Source: Chryseobacterium phocaeense (lineage in GTDB: Bacteria > Bacteroidota > Bacteroidia > Flavobacteriales > Weeksellaceae). Taken from it: DNA of 64,000 nt. The number at the start of each line of letters is the position of its first letter. The first letter of the stretch is position 1. Shown here in pieces: positions 1-8,426 of this stretch. The translations under genes and the position numbers were made by a program. The DNA lies in NCBI RefSeq assembly GCF_900169075.1, contig NZ_LT827014.1:558001-622000 (forward strand), given 5' to 3'. The notes below the pieces were generated by a model. It ran no database searches. It worked only from the letters and a program-made list of their open reading frames with translations, and was not told where the DNA came from.

Positions 1-1391
1 ACATCTTTATTGGTAACTCTTGACTGGTAAAGATTGGCCATAGAAGCCAGCATTTCACCTTCAAGGGAAGGGTTGAAGTTTTCGTAAGCAGCTTTGATTG
101 CAGCTTCGGTCTTAGCCTTCATGGCTAATCTGCCCTGCATGTCCTGAGCTGCATAAGCTTTAAGAACAGATCCTACCTGTAAAGCAAGGGTAATATATTT
201 TGCATTTCTTGAGAACTGGGTAGCATAGTTTCTTTCCACATTTCTGTCGGAAACCTGCTTATAGTACGCACCAATATCTTCTAAAATACCATCATACTCA
301 GTATTACCCGGCATTGCAGACCATTTTCTGTACGTATCTTCTATCTTTTGCTTGTCAGAGATTGTTCCGTTTTTCTCTACCGCATCAATGGTTCCCTGTC
401 TGTTTTTCCAGTAGTTTGCTACAGAAGCATATTGAGAAGCATAATTAAGCTGAGTTGCTTTATCCTTGTCCATATACTTTTTCATAACGTCCATAGCCAG
501 TTTGGAAGCTTCTACCCAAGCCGGGTAATCTTTGCTTACCATCTGCTGGATTCCGTAAGAAGTAAGGTAGCGGTTTGTTCTTCCCGGATAGCCTAAGATC
601 ATAGAGAAATCCCCAGGCTTGATTCCTTTAAGGGAAACAGGAAGGAAGTGTTTAGGTTTAAGCGGAACGTTACCAGGTGCATATTCTGCAGGGTTTCCTG
701 CTGCATCACCATATACTCTGAACACAGTGAAATCAGCAGTATGTCTTGGCCATTCCCAGTTATCGGTATCACCTCCGAATTTACCCAATGATGATGGAGG
801 TGCACCTACCAATCTGATATCTTTGTAGTCCTGGTATACAAAATAGTAAAATTCATTTCCGTTAAAAAAATCTCTTACCACTACCGTATATTTTCCGTTT
901 TCAGAGTTTTCAGTCTGGATTGCTTTTGTTTCAGCATCAATCACTGCTTTTCTCTCTGCACCGGTCATATTGTTATTTAGCTTAGAATTGATTCGCTGCG
1001 TAGCATCATCCATTCTTACCAAAAACCTTACATAAAGATCTTTTGCATTGAATTCGTCTTTCTGCTTCATCGCCCAGAATCCATTCTTCAGATAATCTTT
1101 TTCCGGAGTGGAAGCAGCAGCTACAGCACCGTAACCACAGTGATGGTTTGTGAAAATAAGTCCTTTATCAGAAACAATTTCCCCGGTACAGAAGCCTCCG
1201 AAGCTTACGATAGCATCTTTTAAGCTTGAATTGTTTACCGAATAAATTTCTTCAGGCGTCAGATGCAGTCCTTCTTTTTGCATATCGACCCCGTTAAGTC
1301 TTTTGATGAGCATTAACAGCCACATCCCCTCATCCGCCCTCATCTGAGCGAAGCCCAGCAAGAAAGTGAACAGTAGAAATAGTCTTTTCAT
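1..1391 (-). CDS. S46 family dipeptidyl-peptidase (DPP7/DPP11 type), C-terminus cut off by window edge
   Basis: A serine exopeptidase that removes dipeptides from peptide N-termini, expected in the periplasm, where such enzymes feed peptide catabolism in Bacteroidetes. The start is the ATG at 1389-1391, followed by a short signal peptide (MKRLFLLFTFLLGFAQMRA). Family marks: the EGMW segment just after the signal peptide, the catalytic-His segment TNHHCGYGA near residue 70-75, and the NWEWPRHTADF segment carrying the catalytic Asp. About 463 of the usual ~710 residues are present. The catalytic Ser near residue 650 and the substrate-specificity residue that separates DPP7 from DPP11 lie outside the window, so the exact specificity cannot be told. 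The frame stays open to base 1. It is divergent from the META lipoprotein gene. Confidence 0.93.
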   Translation of the reverse strand, partial: MKRLFLLFTFLLGFAQMRADEGMWLLMLIKRLNGVDMQKEGLHLTPEEIYSVNNSSLKDAIVSFGGFCTGEIVSDKGLIFTNHHCGYGAVAAASTPEKDYLKNGFWAMKQKDEFNAKDLYVRFLVRMDDATQRINSKLNNNMTGAERKAVIDAETKAIQTENSENGKYTVVVRDFFNGNEFYYFVYQDYKDIRLVGAPPSSLGKFGGDTDNWEWPRHTADFTVFRVYGDAAGNPAEYAPGNVPLKPKHFLPVSLKGIKPGDFSMILGYPGRTNRYLTSYGIQQMVSKDYPAWVEASKLAMDVMKKYMDKDKATQLNYASQYASVANYWKNRQGTIDAVEKNGTISDKQKIEDTYRKWSAMPGNTEYDGILEDIGAYYKQVSDRNVERNYATQFSRNAKYITLALQVGSVLKAYAAQDMQGRLAMKAKTEAAIKAAYENFNPSLEGEMLASMANLYQSRVTNKD

Positions 1392-1478
1392 TTTATAAAA
1401 TAATTTTTGTGTCGCTAATTTACTAATTTTTACGATATTCTGTCCCTGGAATGGTATGAAAATGGGTGCATCATTCAC

Positions 1479-1913
1479 ATGAAAAAAATAATAGTATCAT
1501 TTTTTACCGTTTTGCTTTTAGGAGCGGCAGCCGGTTGCTCGGCTATCCCCGAAAAAAATCCTGCTCTACAAAGGCAATGGATGCTTGTAGCTTTCGGAAG
1601 CTTTTCAAGAGATGAATTGATGAAGAATAGAGCGGAGGTTAACCTTATAGGTACAATAGAGAAAGGAAAAATTAAAGGTAGTGCATATATGGGCTGTAAC
1701 AGTATGTTCTTTACTTCAGCATTTAAGAAAGGAGGAAAAGTGAAAATTTCCGGCGTTGGAAGCACCTTGAAAGCATGCCAGAATATGGAACTGGAAACCG
1801 CATTCGCACAAAAATTTGATAAAATGACCCGTTATTCAATCGAAGGACATTTCCTGACACTTTCAGATGATAGTGGACATTCTATGAAGTTTGTCGCTGC
1901 GGATTGGGACTAA
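1479..1913 (+). CDS. META/HslJ-domain (DUF306) lipoprotein
   Basis: A 144-residue outer-envelope lipoprotein. The N-terminus is a lipoprotein signal (MKKIIVSFFTVLLLGAAAGC) with the lipobox AAGC, so Cys20 should be the acylated residue. The rest is a single META domain: the opening RQWMLVAFG strand, the central MGCNSMFF motif, the STLKACQNMELETAF segment and the closing GHFLTLSDDSG hairpin. META/HslJ proteins are linked with stress and antibiotic tolerance in enterobacteria, but their biochemistry is not settled, so no reaction is assigned. It stands alone between the divergent S46 peptidase and a convergent gene, and ends at a bidirectional hairpin terminator. Confidence 0.88.
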   Translation: MKKIIVSFFTVLLLGAAAGCSAIPEKNPALQRQWMLVAFGSFSRDELMKNRAEVNLIGTIEKGKIKGSAYMGCNSMFFTSAFKKGGKVKISGVGSTLKACQNMELETAFAQKFDKMTRYSIEGHFLTLSDDSGHSMKFVAADWD

Positions 1914-1960
1914 GAACAGAATTTAATCTGTAGTGTTCAGACCATTAGGTTTTAAAATAT

Positions 1961-1986
1961 AAAAAGTCCGCACTGAGCGGACTTTC
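1961..1986. terminator. Bidirectional rho-independent terminator
   Basis: A perfect 9-bp stem AAAGTCCGC/GCGGACTTT with loop ACTGA (1963-1985), preceded by A residues. It lies between the convergent META lipoprotein gene and the small secreted protein gene, so it can serve both strands. Confidence 0.85.
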
Positions 1987-2007
1987 TGCTTGAAATCTGG
2001 TTGGTTA

Positions 2008-2433
2008 TCAGTTTTTTGGGATTGTTTTCTTTATTTCTTCTAAGGTTAAACCTGGTGTGCTCAGCAGGCCTGTGACATTTTTATTTGTGTTCTTAGAACC
2101 CGCTGTGCTCTGGGATGCCTGTCTGTTGGGAATAGAAGCTTTTATTTCAGCTAAAGTAGCTGTGTTGGATAGCTTCTTCCCGGAATCGCCGGCGGAATTA
2201 AGAGCCTGGGCTTTTGTATCCTTTTTTTTCACCTCCAGTCCCTGATCTGAAGCCAACGCGGTGGAAGATTGCTGTGGGGTGGTTTCCTGAGAGGCTTTAG
2301 CCATCTGAGCTTCACGTTCTCTGAGTTGCTTCACCACCTGTGACTGATCTTCTGCTTCCTGATCTTTCTTGCTTTCCTGAGCGGAGATGCCTATGCTTAA
2401 TGCTAAAAACGCAACGATATATAGTGATTTCAT
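2008..2433 (-). CDS. Small exported protein with two EIKxxIP repeats, unknown function
   Basis: A 141-residue protein I do not recognise. It has a signal peptide (MKSLYIVAFLALSIGISAQ), a charged, Gln/Lys-rich, probably disordered middle, and two copies of one short motif: TLAEIKASIPN near residue 95 and TLEEIKKTIPKN at the very C-terminus, each preceded by a Leu-Ser-rich segment. It is the last gene of a minus-strand operon, 6 bases after the 848-residue repeat protein. A role in the export or anchoring of that large protein is a guess from position alone. Its end coincides with the bidirectional terminator at 1961-1986. Confidence 0.8.
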   Translation of the reverse strand: MKSLYIVAFLALSIGISAQESKKDQEAEDQSQVVKQLREREAQMAKASQETTPQQSSTALASDQGLEVKKKDTKAQALNSAGDSGKKLSNTATLAEIKASIPNRQASQSTAGSKNTNKNVTGLLSTPGLTLEEIKKTIPKN

Positions 2434-2439
2434 GATAGT

Positions 2440-4986
2440 TTATTTAATGTTGACCAATACTTTAATTTTACCGGTTGAATTCTGATCGAAATCCTGAAGA
2501 GCCTTTCCGATAACCTGTCCTATTTTTACTTTTTTAGGATTAGCTCTCATAGCAGTTCCCGGTTTCGATGAGGTTACCAGAAGATCTCCTCTTTTGATCT
2601 TTCCGCCTTCCAGACATACTTTGGTAGGAATTACACCAATAACGCCCATAGGAACCTTTCCTATAAGCTCGGAATCAATATTTTCCTCTGTTAAAAGAAC
2701 GCCAGGCTTGGTGGCGTAAACTCCGGCTACAAGGGTAGAGTAAGGTTGGGATGATTTTTCTACCGTACGGTCGGAATTGGTTGAGATGATTAAAATATCT
2801 CCAGGCTCGTACTCTGAAGTACTTCCTTCAACATCAAATGCTTCCGCAACGTCCGCCCCGCTGTTTTGTGTTCCGTCATTGAAATATCCTCTTCCCGCCT
2901 TATTAATACGTGCTACATTGGTCGAGGCACTCTGATAGATGGCAATATTTCCTGATGGCCCCTGATGATTAACCAGCAGGGTAGAGCCAGTACCGTTAGT
3001 TGTTACATGAACTACCGGCTGCCCGTTGGCACTATTGAAGTTGGCGAAACGACCTGCTTTCCCGGTTCCGAAATTGGGAATAAAACCTGAAACGGCATTT
3101 CCAGGTCCGTCACAGGATGCTTCTATACCGTCTCCGTTTCCTCCGGCGTTGGCAGTAATACCATTTCCGTTACCATCTGTGAGGGCCAGAACAGAAGGAC
3201 CGTTACCCGTAGCATTGGAGGCATAGAACAAGCCGGCATATCCACCGGTACCTGATGATACACCATAAATCCCGGCTGTCCCGAAGTTTGCAAACTGGGA
3301 CGTCACTTCGCCTTTTACAGCTGCTGATGTACCGGTAACACGGTCTACTTTGAAGTTACCCGCAATACCATTACCCACGGTTTTTACTGTTATTACATCA
3401 CTCTGATTGCTTTCGTTAAATATTTCAAACCTTCCTGCTCTTCCTGTTGCAAAAGTTGGAACCCAGGCATACAGGGCATTTCCGGCACCGTCTATATTGG
3501 TTTCCACGCCGTTTCCGTCTTTACCTGCGTTGGCGGTGATAGCATTTCCGTTTCCGTCGGTTAAAGCAATTAATGAAGCTCCGTTTCCGGAAGGGTTTGA
3601 GGCATAGAATAATCCTGCCCGTCCTCCTGTTCCTGACGAAATTCCAAAGATGCCAGCCGCTCCGAAGTTCCCGAAAATAGTGTTCACTTCACCCCTTACG
3701 GCTGCTCCTACACTGTTCGTATTATCAAGTAAGAAAGAAGCTGCATTTCCCAGTGTATTATCCGGAATGCTTCCATTTCCGTTGCTTTCCACCTCAAAAG
3801 TATTTTGCAGGTTGGTGGCATTAAAGTTTTCAAACCTTCCTGCCCGTCCTGTGCTGTTATTTAAACCAACCTGTCCGTAAACACCTACACCAGTCCCGGT
3901 TGCATTGGTAGCTATAAACCCTCTTACCCCGTAGCCTCCGCCGTCATTCCGGCCTACTACTGCACCTGCTATATCACTGGTGGTCCTTCCCACTACCGCT
4001 TCACCATTTCCGCTGTTGTCAGCTATCACCCCGGCGGATGTCTGGGCACTGGTGATACCGTGGAGTGCAAATCCTGCTGCAGTAGAACTACGCACCCCGG
4101 CTCCGTTTCCTGTGGTGGTCACGTTCACTACCGTCCCGTTTCCGACACTGGAAACATTGAGGGCGTTATTATTATTCGCATTATTGAAAACAGAGATACT
4201 GGCAGGAATTCCATTGTTACTGGTTGCCGTAAGTCCGGTTCCTGTGTTGCTGTTGGCATAAACTCCGGTTCCGTTGGCGGTTGCATTTCCATAGATTCCT
4301 AATCCGTTAGGTGTAGTCCCGTAAACACCCCAGCCGCTTCCGTTCTGGCTTCCATAAACCCCTACGCCCAGTCCGCCGGTTCCGTTGTTAATACCTCGTA
4401 CACCGCTGGAAAAGCCTCCCGGCGCTATATTGTTTACTATTCCTCGTACAGCCGCGACATTGGAGGTGGTAGTGTTGTTGGTTCCTTCCACAGAAGTTCC
4501 GTCTCCGTCATTAATCAGCGAAAACAGAGTTCCTGCATTGTTCACCGTATTGGTGTAAGGAATGGAAAAACTTCCGCCTCCACCCCCTGCGGATTTGGCA
4601 TACATAGCATAAGGAACACTAAGCAGCTGACTGCTTCCTGTAATGGTGTAATTGGTTCCTCCTGCAGGATCGGTTTCTGTTTTCAGATAATAGCTTCCTA
4701 CAGGCCAGTTGATGCTGGAGAATACCCCGGACAGAACCGTTCCTCCTCCTATTTCCAGGCTGATAAGTCCATTGGCATTGGTGTTTCCGGTCAGTCTTTC
4801 AGAATAGACCAGCGTTCCGGCCGGCGAACCTTCAAGAACACTTACTTTTACGGCGATTGCCTGATTGGTCAGCAATTGTCCGGAGCCGTTTCTCATCACG
4901 GCCTGGTAGCTCATTTTTTCCGGAGCCTGCGCATAGCCCATAAACAGGCCGAGCATAATCCCCAGAGACAGTAATATTTTTTTCAT
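2440..4986 (-). CDS. Large exported glycine/asparagine-rich repeat protein (adhesin-like)
   Basis: An 848-residue exported protein. After the signal peptide (MKKILLSLGIMLGLFMGYAQA) comes a conserved N-terminal domain (SYQAVMRNGSGQLLTNQ, then ...YSERLTGNTNANGLISLEIG, then LLSVPYAMYAKSAG) found at the start of many Bacteroidetes surface proteins. The middle (about residues 150-690) consists of short Gly-Asn-Thr-rich beta-type repeats. Within it, a unit of 127 residues is duplicated in tandem, from about 428 and again from about 555, each with AAV(R/K)GEV, FYASN and LTDGNGN landmarks. The C-terminal ~140 residues (ADVAEAFDVEG, GDILIIS, KRGDLLVTSSKPGTAMRA) form a conserved end domain reminiscent of phage tail-spike or trimeric-fibre ends. 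It sits 4 bases after a T9SS sorting-domain gene, but has no obvious T9SS C-terminal signal itself. Confidence 0.85.
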   Translation of the reverse strand: MKKILLSLGIMLGLFMGYAQAPEKMSYQAVMRNGSGQLLTNQAIAVKVSVLEGSPAGTLVYSERLTGNTNANGLISLEIGGGTVLSGVFSSINWPVGSYYLKTETDPAGGTNYTITGSSQLLSVPYAMYAKSAGGGGGSFSIPYTNTVNNAGTLFSLINDGDGTSVEGTNNTTTSNVAAVRGIVNNIAPGGFSSGVRGINNGTGGLGVGVYGSQNGSGWGVYGTTPNGLGIYGNATANGTGVYANSNTGTGLTATSNNGIPASISVFNNANNNNALNVSSVGNGTVVNVTTTGNGAGVRSSTAAGFALHGITSAQTSAGVIADNSGNGEAVVGRTTSDIAGAVVGRNDGGGYGVRGFIATNATGTGVGVYGQVGLNNSTGRAGRFENFNATNLQNTFEVESNGNGSIPDNTLGNAASFLLDNTNSVGAAVRGEVNTIFGNFGAAGIFGISSGTGGRAGLFYASNPSGNGASLIALTDGNGNAITANAGKDGNGVETNIDGAGNALYAWVPTFATGRAGRFEIFNESNQSDVITVKTVGNGIAGNFKVDRVTGTSAAVKGEVTSQFANFGTAGIYGVSSGTGGYAGLFYASNATGNGPSVLALTDGNGNGITANAGGNGDGIEASCDGPGNAVSGFIPNFGTGKAGRFANFNSANGQPVVHVTTNGTGSTLLVNHQGPSGNIAIYQSASTNVARINKAGRGYFNDGTQNSGADVAEAFDVEGSTSEYEPGDILIISTNSDRTVEKSSQPYSTLVAGVYATKPGVLLTEENIDSELIGKVPMGVIGVIPTKVCLEGGKIKRGDLLVTSSKPGTAMRANPKKVKIGQVIGKALQDFDQNSTGKIKVLVNIK

Positions 4987-4990
4987 GGCG

Positions 4991-5476
4991 TTATTTTTTT
5001 ATGACTTTAAATGTTTTCAGATTTTCCCCGTTTTTATTGATCCTCATAATGTAGACCGCTGAAGGGAGAGAGGACAGGTCAAGCTCAGATTTTGGTTGTG
5101 AGATGACATCTTTTTTGATGAGTTTGCCCTGGGAGTCAAACAGCTGGTACTCCGATCCTTTGTATGGAGTGGATGTAAAATCTACATACAGATAATCTCT
5201 GGCAGGATTCGGGTAGAGTAAAATTCCTTCCTGATTGGATACGGTTTCGCTGGACGAAAGTGTGGTGATTTCATAGGCCTGTTGTACACCTTCCAATACC
5301 TGGGAATTAGGTCCCTTGTACTGATAGGCAGGTTGCCCTACACTGTAAGAAACCGAGCCGTTGCCCCCTGATGCTGCAGTGGTTCCCGTAGCCATAACTG
5401 CCGACTGAGCATTCAGAAGACTGACGGAAAAGGTAAACAGAATGAGAAAGAAACAGTGAATAGATGTTCTTTTCAT
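4991..5476 (-). CDS. T9SS type A sorting-domain protein, small
   Basis: A 161-residue exported protein. The ATG at 5474-5476 gives a good signal peptide (MKRTSIHCFFLILFTFSVSLLNAQ); an upstream in-frame ATG at 5512 only adds a charged stretch ahead of it. The C-terminal ~75 residues are a type IX secretion sorting domain: YPNPARDYLYV, then YQLFDSQGKLIKK, then the final VYIMRINKNGENLKTFKVIKK. Between signal and sorting domain there are only ~70 residues with the SVSYSVGQPAYQ pattern common in Flavobacteria leader genes of repeat proteins. First gene of the three-gene minus operon ending at 2008. Confidence 0.87.
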   Translation of the reverse strand: MKRTSIHCFFLILFTFSVSLLNAQSAVMATGTTAASGGNGSVSYSVGQPAYQYKGPNSQVLEGVQQAYEITTLSSSETVSNQEGILLYPNPARDYLYVDFTSTPYKGSEYQLFDSQGKLIKKDVISQPKSELDLSSLPSAVYIMRINKNGENLKTFKVIKK

Positions 5477-5637
5477 GAGTAATAGTTTTGTGGTTATTAA
5501 TTGGTTATACAAGTTTTCAAGCGAAAATTTGTGATCACTAAATTACCACATATCGAAACCGGATAGGAGGAAAATAGACTAACGGTAAAAATAATCGACC
5601 AACGGCATTTTATTGCAAAAATGTTGGTACTCAGGAA

Positions 5638-6345
5638 TTACGGGTCAAGAAAAGAGAGACTTTCTTTATAGGTTCTGCCGATGGGAAGTTTAATCTGGTG
5701 GATCAGTTCTATCTCACTACTGCTTTTACTTCGGATAAAATGTCGGGGTACGGCATAGCTGCGGTGTATCCTGATAAAGGAATCAAAAAAGCTTTTATGA
5801 AGAAGATTTCCGAGGGAATCAAGAACACAGTGTTTTTTCTCGTGAGTAACGAGTCTGGTATAATCTTTCAAAGCTTCCAGATAGAGAATGTCGGTGAGCC
5901 TGACCTGGGAAGTGCTGCCGTTTTCTTTAATCCTGATACAGTTTTCGCCGAGAAGCGCATCGAAACAGTCACATTTTTCTTTCATCTCAAAGAAATTAAA
6001 GACTTTCCCGATTGAGTGGTGAAAACGGGGTGCGTGAAGAGGCTTGGTTACAAAATCAAGGGCATCAATTACAAAAGCTTCTGCCGCGAGATCCGGATGG
6101 GCGCTGACAAAAACACAGGCAGGAATTTTATAGGCCAGTTTCCGGAATTCAATACCGCTCATCCCAGGAAGTTTGGCTTCACAGATCAAAAGGTCAATAG
6201 GGAATTCAAGATAGGGAACCGCCTTTTCTGCCGAATCAAAAGATCCGATAATCTCTATATTATCATACTGCCTGATATGATGTTGAAGAACCAGCCTGTC
6301 CAGTTCATCATCATCGATGATCATACATTTAATGTGAGAATTCAT
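5638..6345 (-). CDS. LytTR-family response regulator with Asp-to-Glu receiver
   Basis: A 235-residue DNA-binding regulator. The receiver domain (about residues 5-115) keeps the acidic pocket DDD11-13, the switch Ser81 (FVSAH) and Lys101 (FVTKP). The phospho-acceptor position, however, reads LLICEAKLPGMSG, placing Glu56 where Asp is normal. The C-terminal LytTR domain (about 135-230) has the usual DILYLEALKDYTRL and FIRIHRSYAVP landmarks. No histidine kinase gene lies beside it. Inference: it may be regulated without phosphorylation, or be locked in an active-like state, since Glu can mimic phospho-Asp. The neighbouring repeat-protein operon on the same strand is a possible target, but nothing in the sequence proves it. 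Confidence 0.9.
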   Translation of the reverse strand: MNSHIKCMIIDDDELDRLVLQHHIRQYDNIEIIGSFDSAEKAVPYLEFPIDLLICEAKLPGMSGIEFRKLAYKIPACVFVSAHPDLAAEAFVIDALDFVTKPLHAPRFHHSIGKVFNFFEMKEKCDCFDALLGENCIRIKENGSTSQVRLTDILYLEALKDYTRLVTHEKKHCVLDSLGNLLHKSFFDSFIRIHRSYAVPRHFIRSKSSSEIELIHQIKLPIGRTYKESLSFLDP

Positions 6346-6490
6346 GGGGTCAATGTTAGTTTTTTACAGAATTTACAATTAATAATGTTTATTGTTCGTA
6401 AATCTGCCATATAAAGTTAATAATTTTTCACAAAAGAAAAGTATTGTCAACTTAAATTAACATTAAAAAATGCTGAAGATTAAAAAATGA

Positions 6491-6522
6491 TTTTGTTTTT
6501 TTTCCTGAAAATTGGTATCTTG
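6491..6522 (+). promoter_or_regulatory. Bacteroidetes-type promoter for hflX operon
   Basis: A -33 box TTTTG at 6491-6495 and a -7-like box TATCTTG at 6516-6522 (consensus TAnnTTTG, one base short), spaced by 20 bases, 28 bases before the hflX start. Confidence 0.5.
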
Positions 6523-6550
6523 TGAAAATCACAAACATAGATAGAAATTA

Positions 6551-7777
6551 ATGCTAGATAAGAAAGAACATCATTACGAGAAAGCAGTATTAGTAGGGGT
6601 TATTACACAACATCAGGATGAGGATAAGCTTACGGAATATATGGATGAGCTGGAGTTTTTAGCTTTCACTGCGGGAGCAACGGTTCAGAAACGATTTACT
6701 CAGAAATTAACCCAGCCGGACTCCAAAACCTTTATCGGAAGCGGAAAAGCACAGGAAATTAAGGAATACGTAAAGGAAAACGAAATAGGAACCGTTATTT
6801 TCGATGACGAGCTTTCTCCTTCCCAGCTTAAAAACCTTGAACGGGAAATTGAAGTGAAAATCCTGGACAGGACTAATCTGATCTTAGATATTTTTGCACA
6901 GAGAGCTCAGACTTCCTATGCCAGAACTCAGGTTGAACTGGCGCAGTACCAATATCTTCTTCCCCGCCTCACCAGGATGTGGACCCACCTTGAGCGTCAG
7001 AAAGGAGGGATCGGGATGAGAGGTCCCGGGGAAACGGAAATTGAAACCGACCGCCGTATTATCCGTGACAGGATTTCCCTGTTAAAGGATAAACTTAAAA
7101 CCATCGACAGACAGATGGCTACCCAGCGTAATAACCGTGGGAAGGTAGTGCGTGCAGCTTTGGTAGGCTATACCAACGTTGGAAAATCTACCCTGATGAA
7201 CGCACTTTCCAAGTCTGAAGTTTTTGCGGAAAATAAATTATTTGCCACTTTGGATACTACCGTACGAAAGGTAGTAATCGGAAACCTACCGTTTTTGCTT
7301 ACAGATACGGTGGGGTTTATCAGAAAGCTTCCCACACAGCTTGTGGAATCCTTTAAATCTACCCTGGATGAGGTTCGTGAAGCGGATCTTCTTATTCATG
7401 TAGCCGATATTTCGCATGAAAGCTTTGAAGACCAGGTAGAATCTGTAAATCAGACTTTAATGGAGATCAATGCGCATCAGAAGCCGATGATCATGATTTT
7501 TAATAAAATTGATGACTTCAGCTATGATAAAAAAGATGAAGATGATCTGACCCCATCTACTAGAAAAAATGTTTCCCTGGAAGAATGGAAAAAGACCTGG
7601 ATGGGTAAATCCAAATATCCAACGGTTTTTATCTCAGCTTTAACCAAGGAAAACTTCCCGGAAATGAAGAAAATGATTTATGATGAGGTGATGAAGATCC
7701 ATATCTCCAGATTTCCGTATAATGACTTCCTTTTCGAGTATTTCGATAATGACGAAGAAGAAGAAAATAACGATTAA
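6551..7777 (+). CDS. hflX: GTPase HflX
   Basis: A 408-residue ribosome-associated GTPase that splits or rescues stalled 70S ribosomes. The N-terminal HflX domain carries the GTG-like nucleotide-binding region (FIGSGKAQEIKEY) and the glycine-rich GIGMRGPGETEIETDRR segment near residues 152-169. The G domain begins with the P-loop GYTNVGKST at 206-214, followed by the G3 region DTVGFIRKLP and the G4 motif NKID. Length and order match the family. An acidic tail (NDEEEENND) ends the protein. Its stop codon overlaps the next start by one base (TAATG), indicating translational coupling with the DUF4919 gene. First gene of a plus-strand run reaching to AlkD. Confidence 0.97.
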   Translation: MLDKKEHHYEKAVLVGVITQHQDEDKLTEYMDELEFLAFTAGATVQKRFTQKLTQPDSKTFIGSGKAQEIKEYVKENEIGTVIFDDELSPSQLKNLEREIEVKILDRTNLILDIFAQRAQTSYARTQVELAQYQYLLPRLTRMWTHLERQKGGIGMRGPGETEIETDRRIIRDRISLLKDKLKTIDRQMATQRNNRGKVVRAALVGYTNVGKSTLMNALSKSEVFAENKLFATLDTTVRKVVIGNLPFLLTDTVGFIRKLPTQLVESFKSTLDEVREADLLIHVADISHESFEDQVESVNQTLMEINAHQKPMIMIFNKIDDFSYDKKDEDDLTPSTRKNVSLEEWKKTWMGKSKYPTVFISALTKENFPEMKKMIYDEVMKIHISRFPYNDFLFEYFDNDEEEENND

Positions 7778-8415
7778 TGAAGCATTACTTTTTCCTCTTA
7801 CTGGTTTTCTTTTCGGTTTTTGGGTTCAGCCAGAAATCAAAAATCGATTTAAAAAACATTGAAAAAAGCCTTAAAAATTCAGATTCTCCCTACAATTATG
7901 AGAAACTGATTTTTAAATATAAAGGATATCCCAAATCCCTTGACAGTATTGAAGCCCAGTACCTTTACTACGGAAGAAACTTCAGGGATGATAAGGTGTC
8001 TACTTCAGACGACGCGTTCAAAAGCCTGGCAGATGCATTTAAAGAAAATAATTTTGAAGAATGTATCAAGCAGGGTAAAGTCCTGTATGACAAAGATCCT
8101 ACGAACCTGGATGTTCTTCTTGTGCTTCTCAGAGCCTATGATTCGCAAAAGGACGGGAGTAATTTTATGCATCACCTGAGTCAGTTCCGTTCACTGACGG
8201 AGGGAATGAAAAATTCCGGAGACGGAACTTCTGAAAAAACAGCTTATCTGGTCAATTCCGTGGGAGATGAATACATCCTGCTGAATATCCTGAATATCGG
8301 GAAAGATTATGTGAGAGGGTCCAGGCCAACCAAAGACGGAATGTTTGATATCTGGGAAAAAGACGGCCGTAAACTGTACATCAAAATACTTTATTTAGAC
8401 TTTAAAATCAATTAA
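7777..8415 (+). CDS. DUF4919-family exported protein
   Basis: A 212-residue protein with a signal peptide (MKHYFFLLLVFFSVFGFSQ). It resembles the DUF4919 family of Bacteroidetes: the YNYEKLIFKYKGYPKSLDS opening, the YYGRNF segment, a TPR-like middle (FEECIKQGKVLYDKDPTNLDVLLVLLRAY), and the C-terminal EYILLNILNIG...FDIWEKDGRKLYIKILY. Function is unknown. It overlaps hflX by one base and precedes the antiporter by 11 bases, so it is probably co-transcribed with both. Confidence 0.85.
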   Translation: MKHYFFLLLVFFSVFGFSQKSKIDLKNIEKSLKNSDSPYNYEKLIFKYKGYPKSLDSIEAQYLYYGRNFRDDKVSTSDDAFKSLADAFKENNFEECIKQGKVLYDKDPTNLDVLLVLLRAYDSQKDGSNFMHHLSQFRSLTEGMKNSGDGTSEKTAYLVNSVGDEYILLNILNIGKDYVRGSRPTKDGMFDIWEKDGRKLYIKILYLDFKIN

Positions 8416-8426
8416 AAAAACACTTA

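Noticed and set aside
348..828. Short plus and minus frames inside the first 1.4 kb
   Set aside because: They lie within the S46 peptidase frame, which is open to the window edge and has clear catalytic motifs.
3026..4302. Several plus-strand open frames of 66-93 codons inside the repeat protein gene
   Set aside because: They are antisense shadows of the Gly/Asn-rich minus-strand repeats, which give few stop codons on the other strand; no signals or family features.
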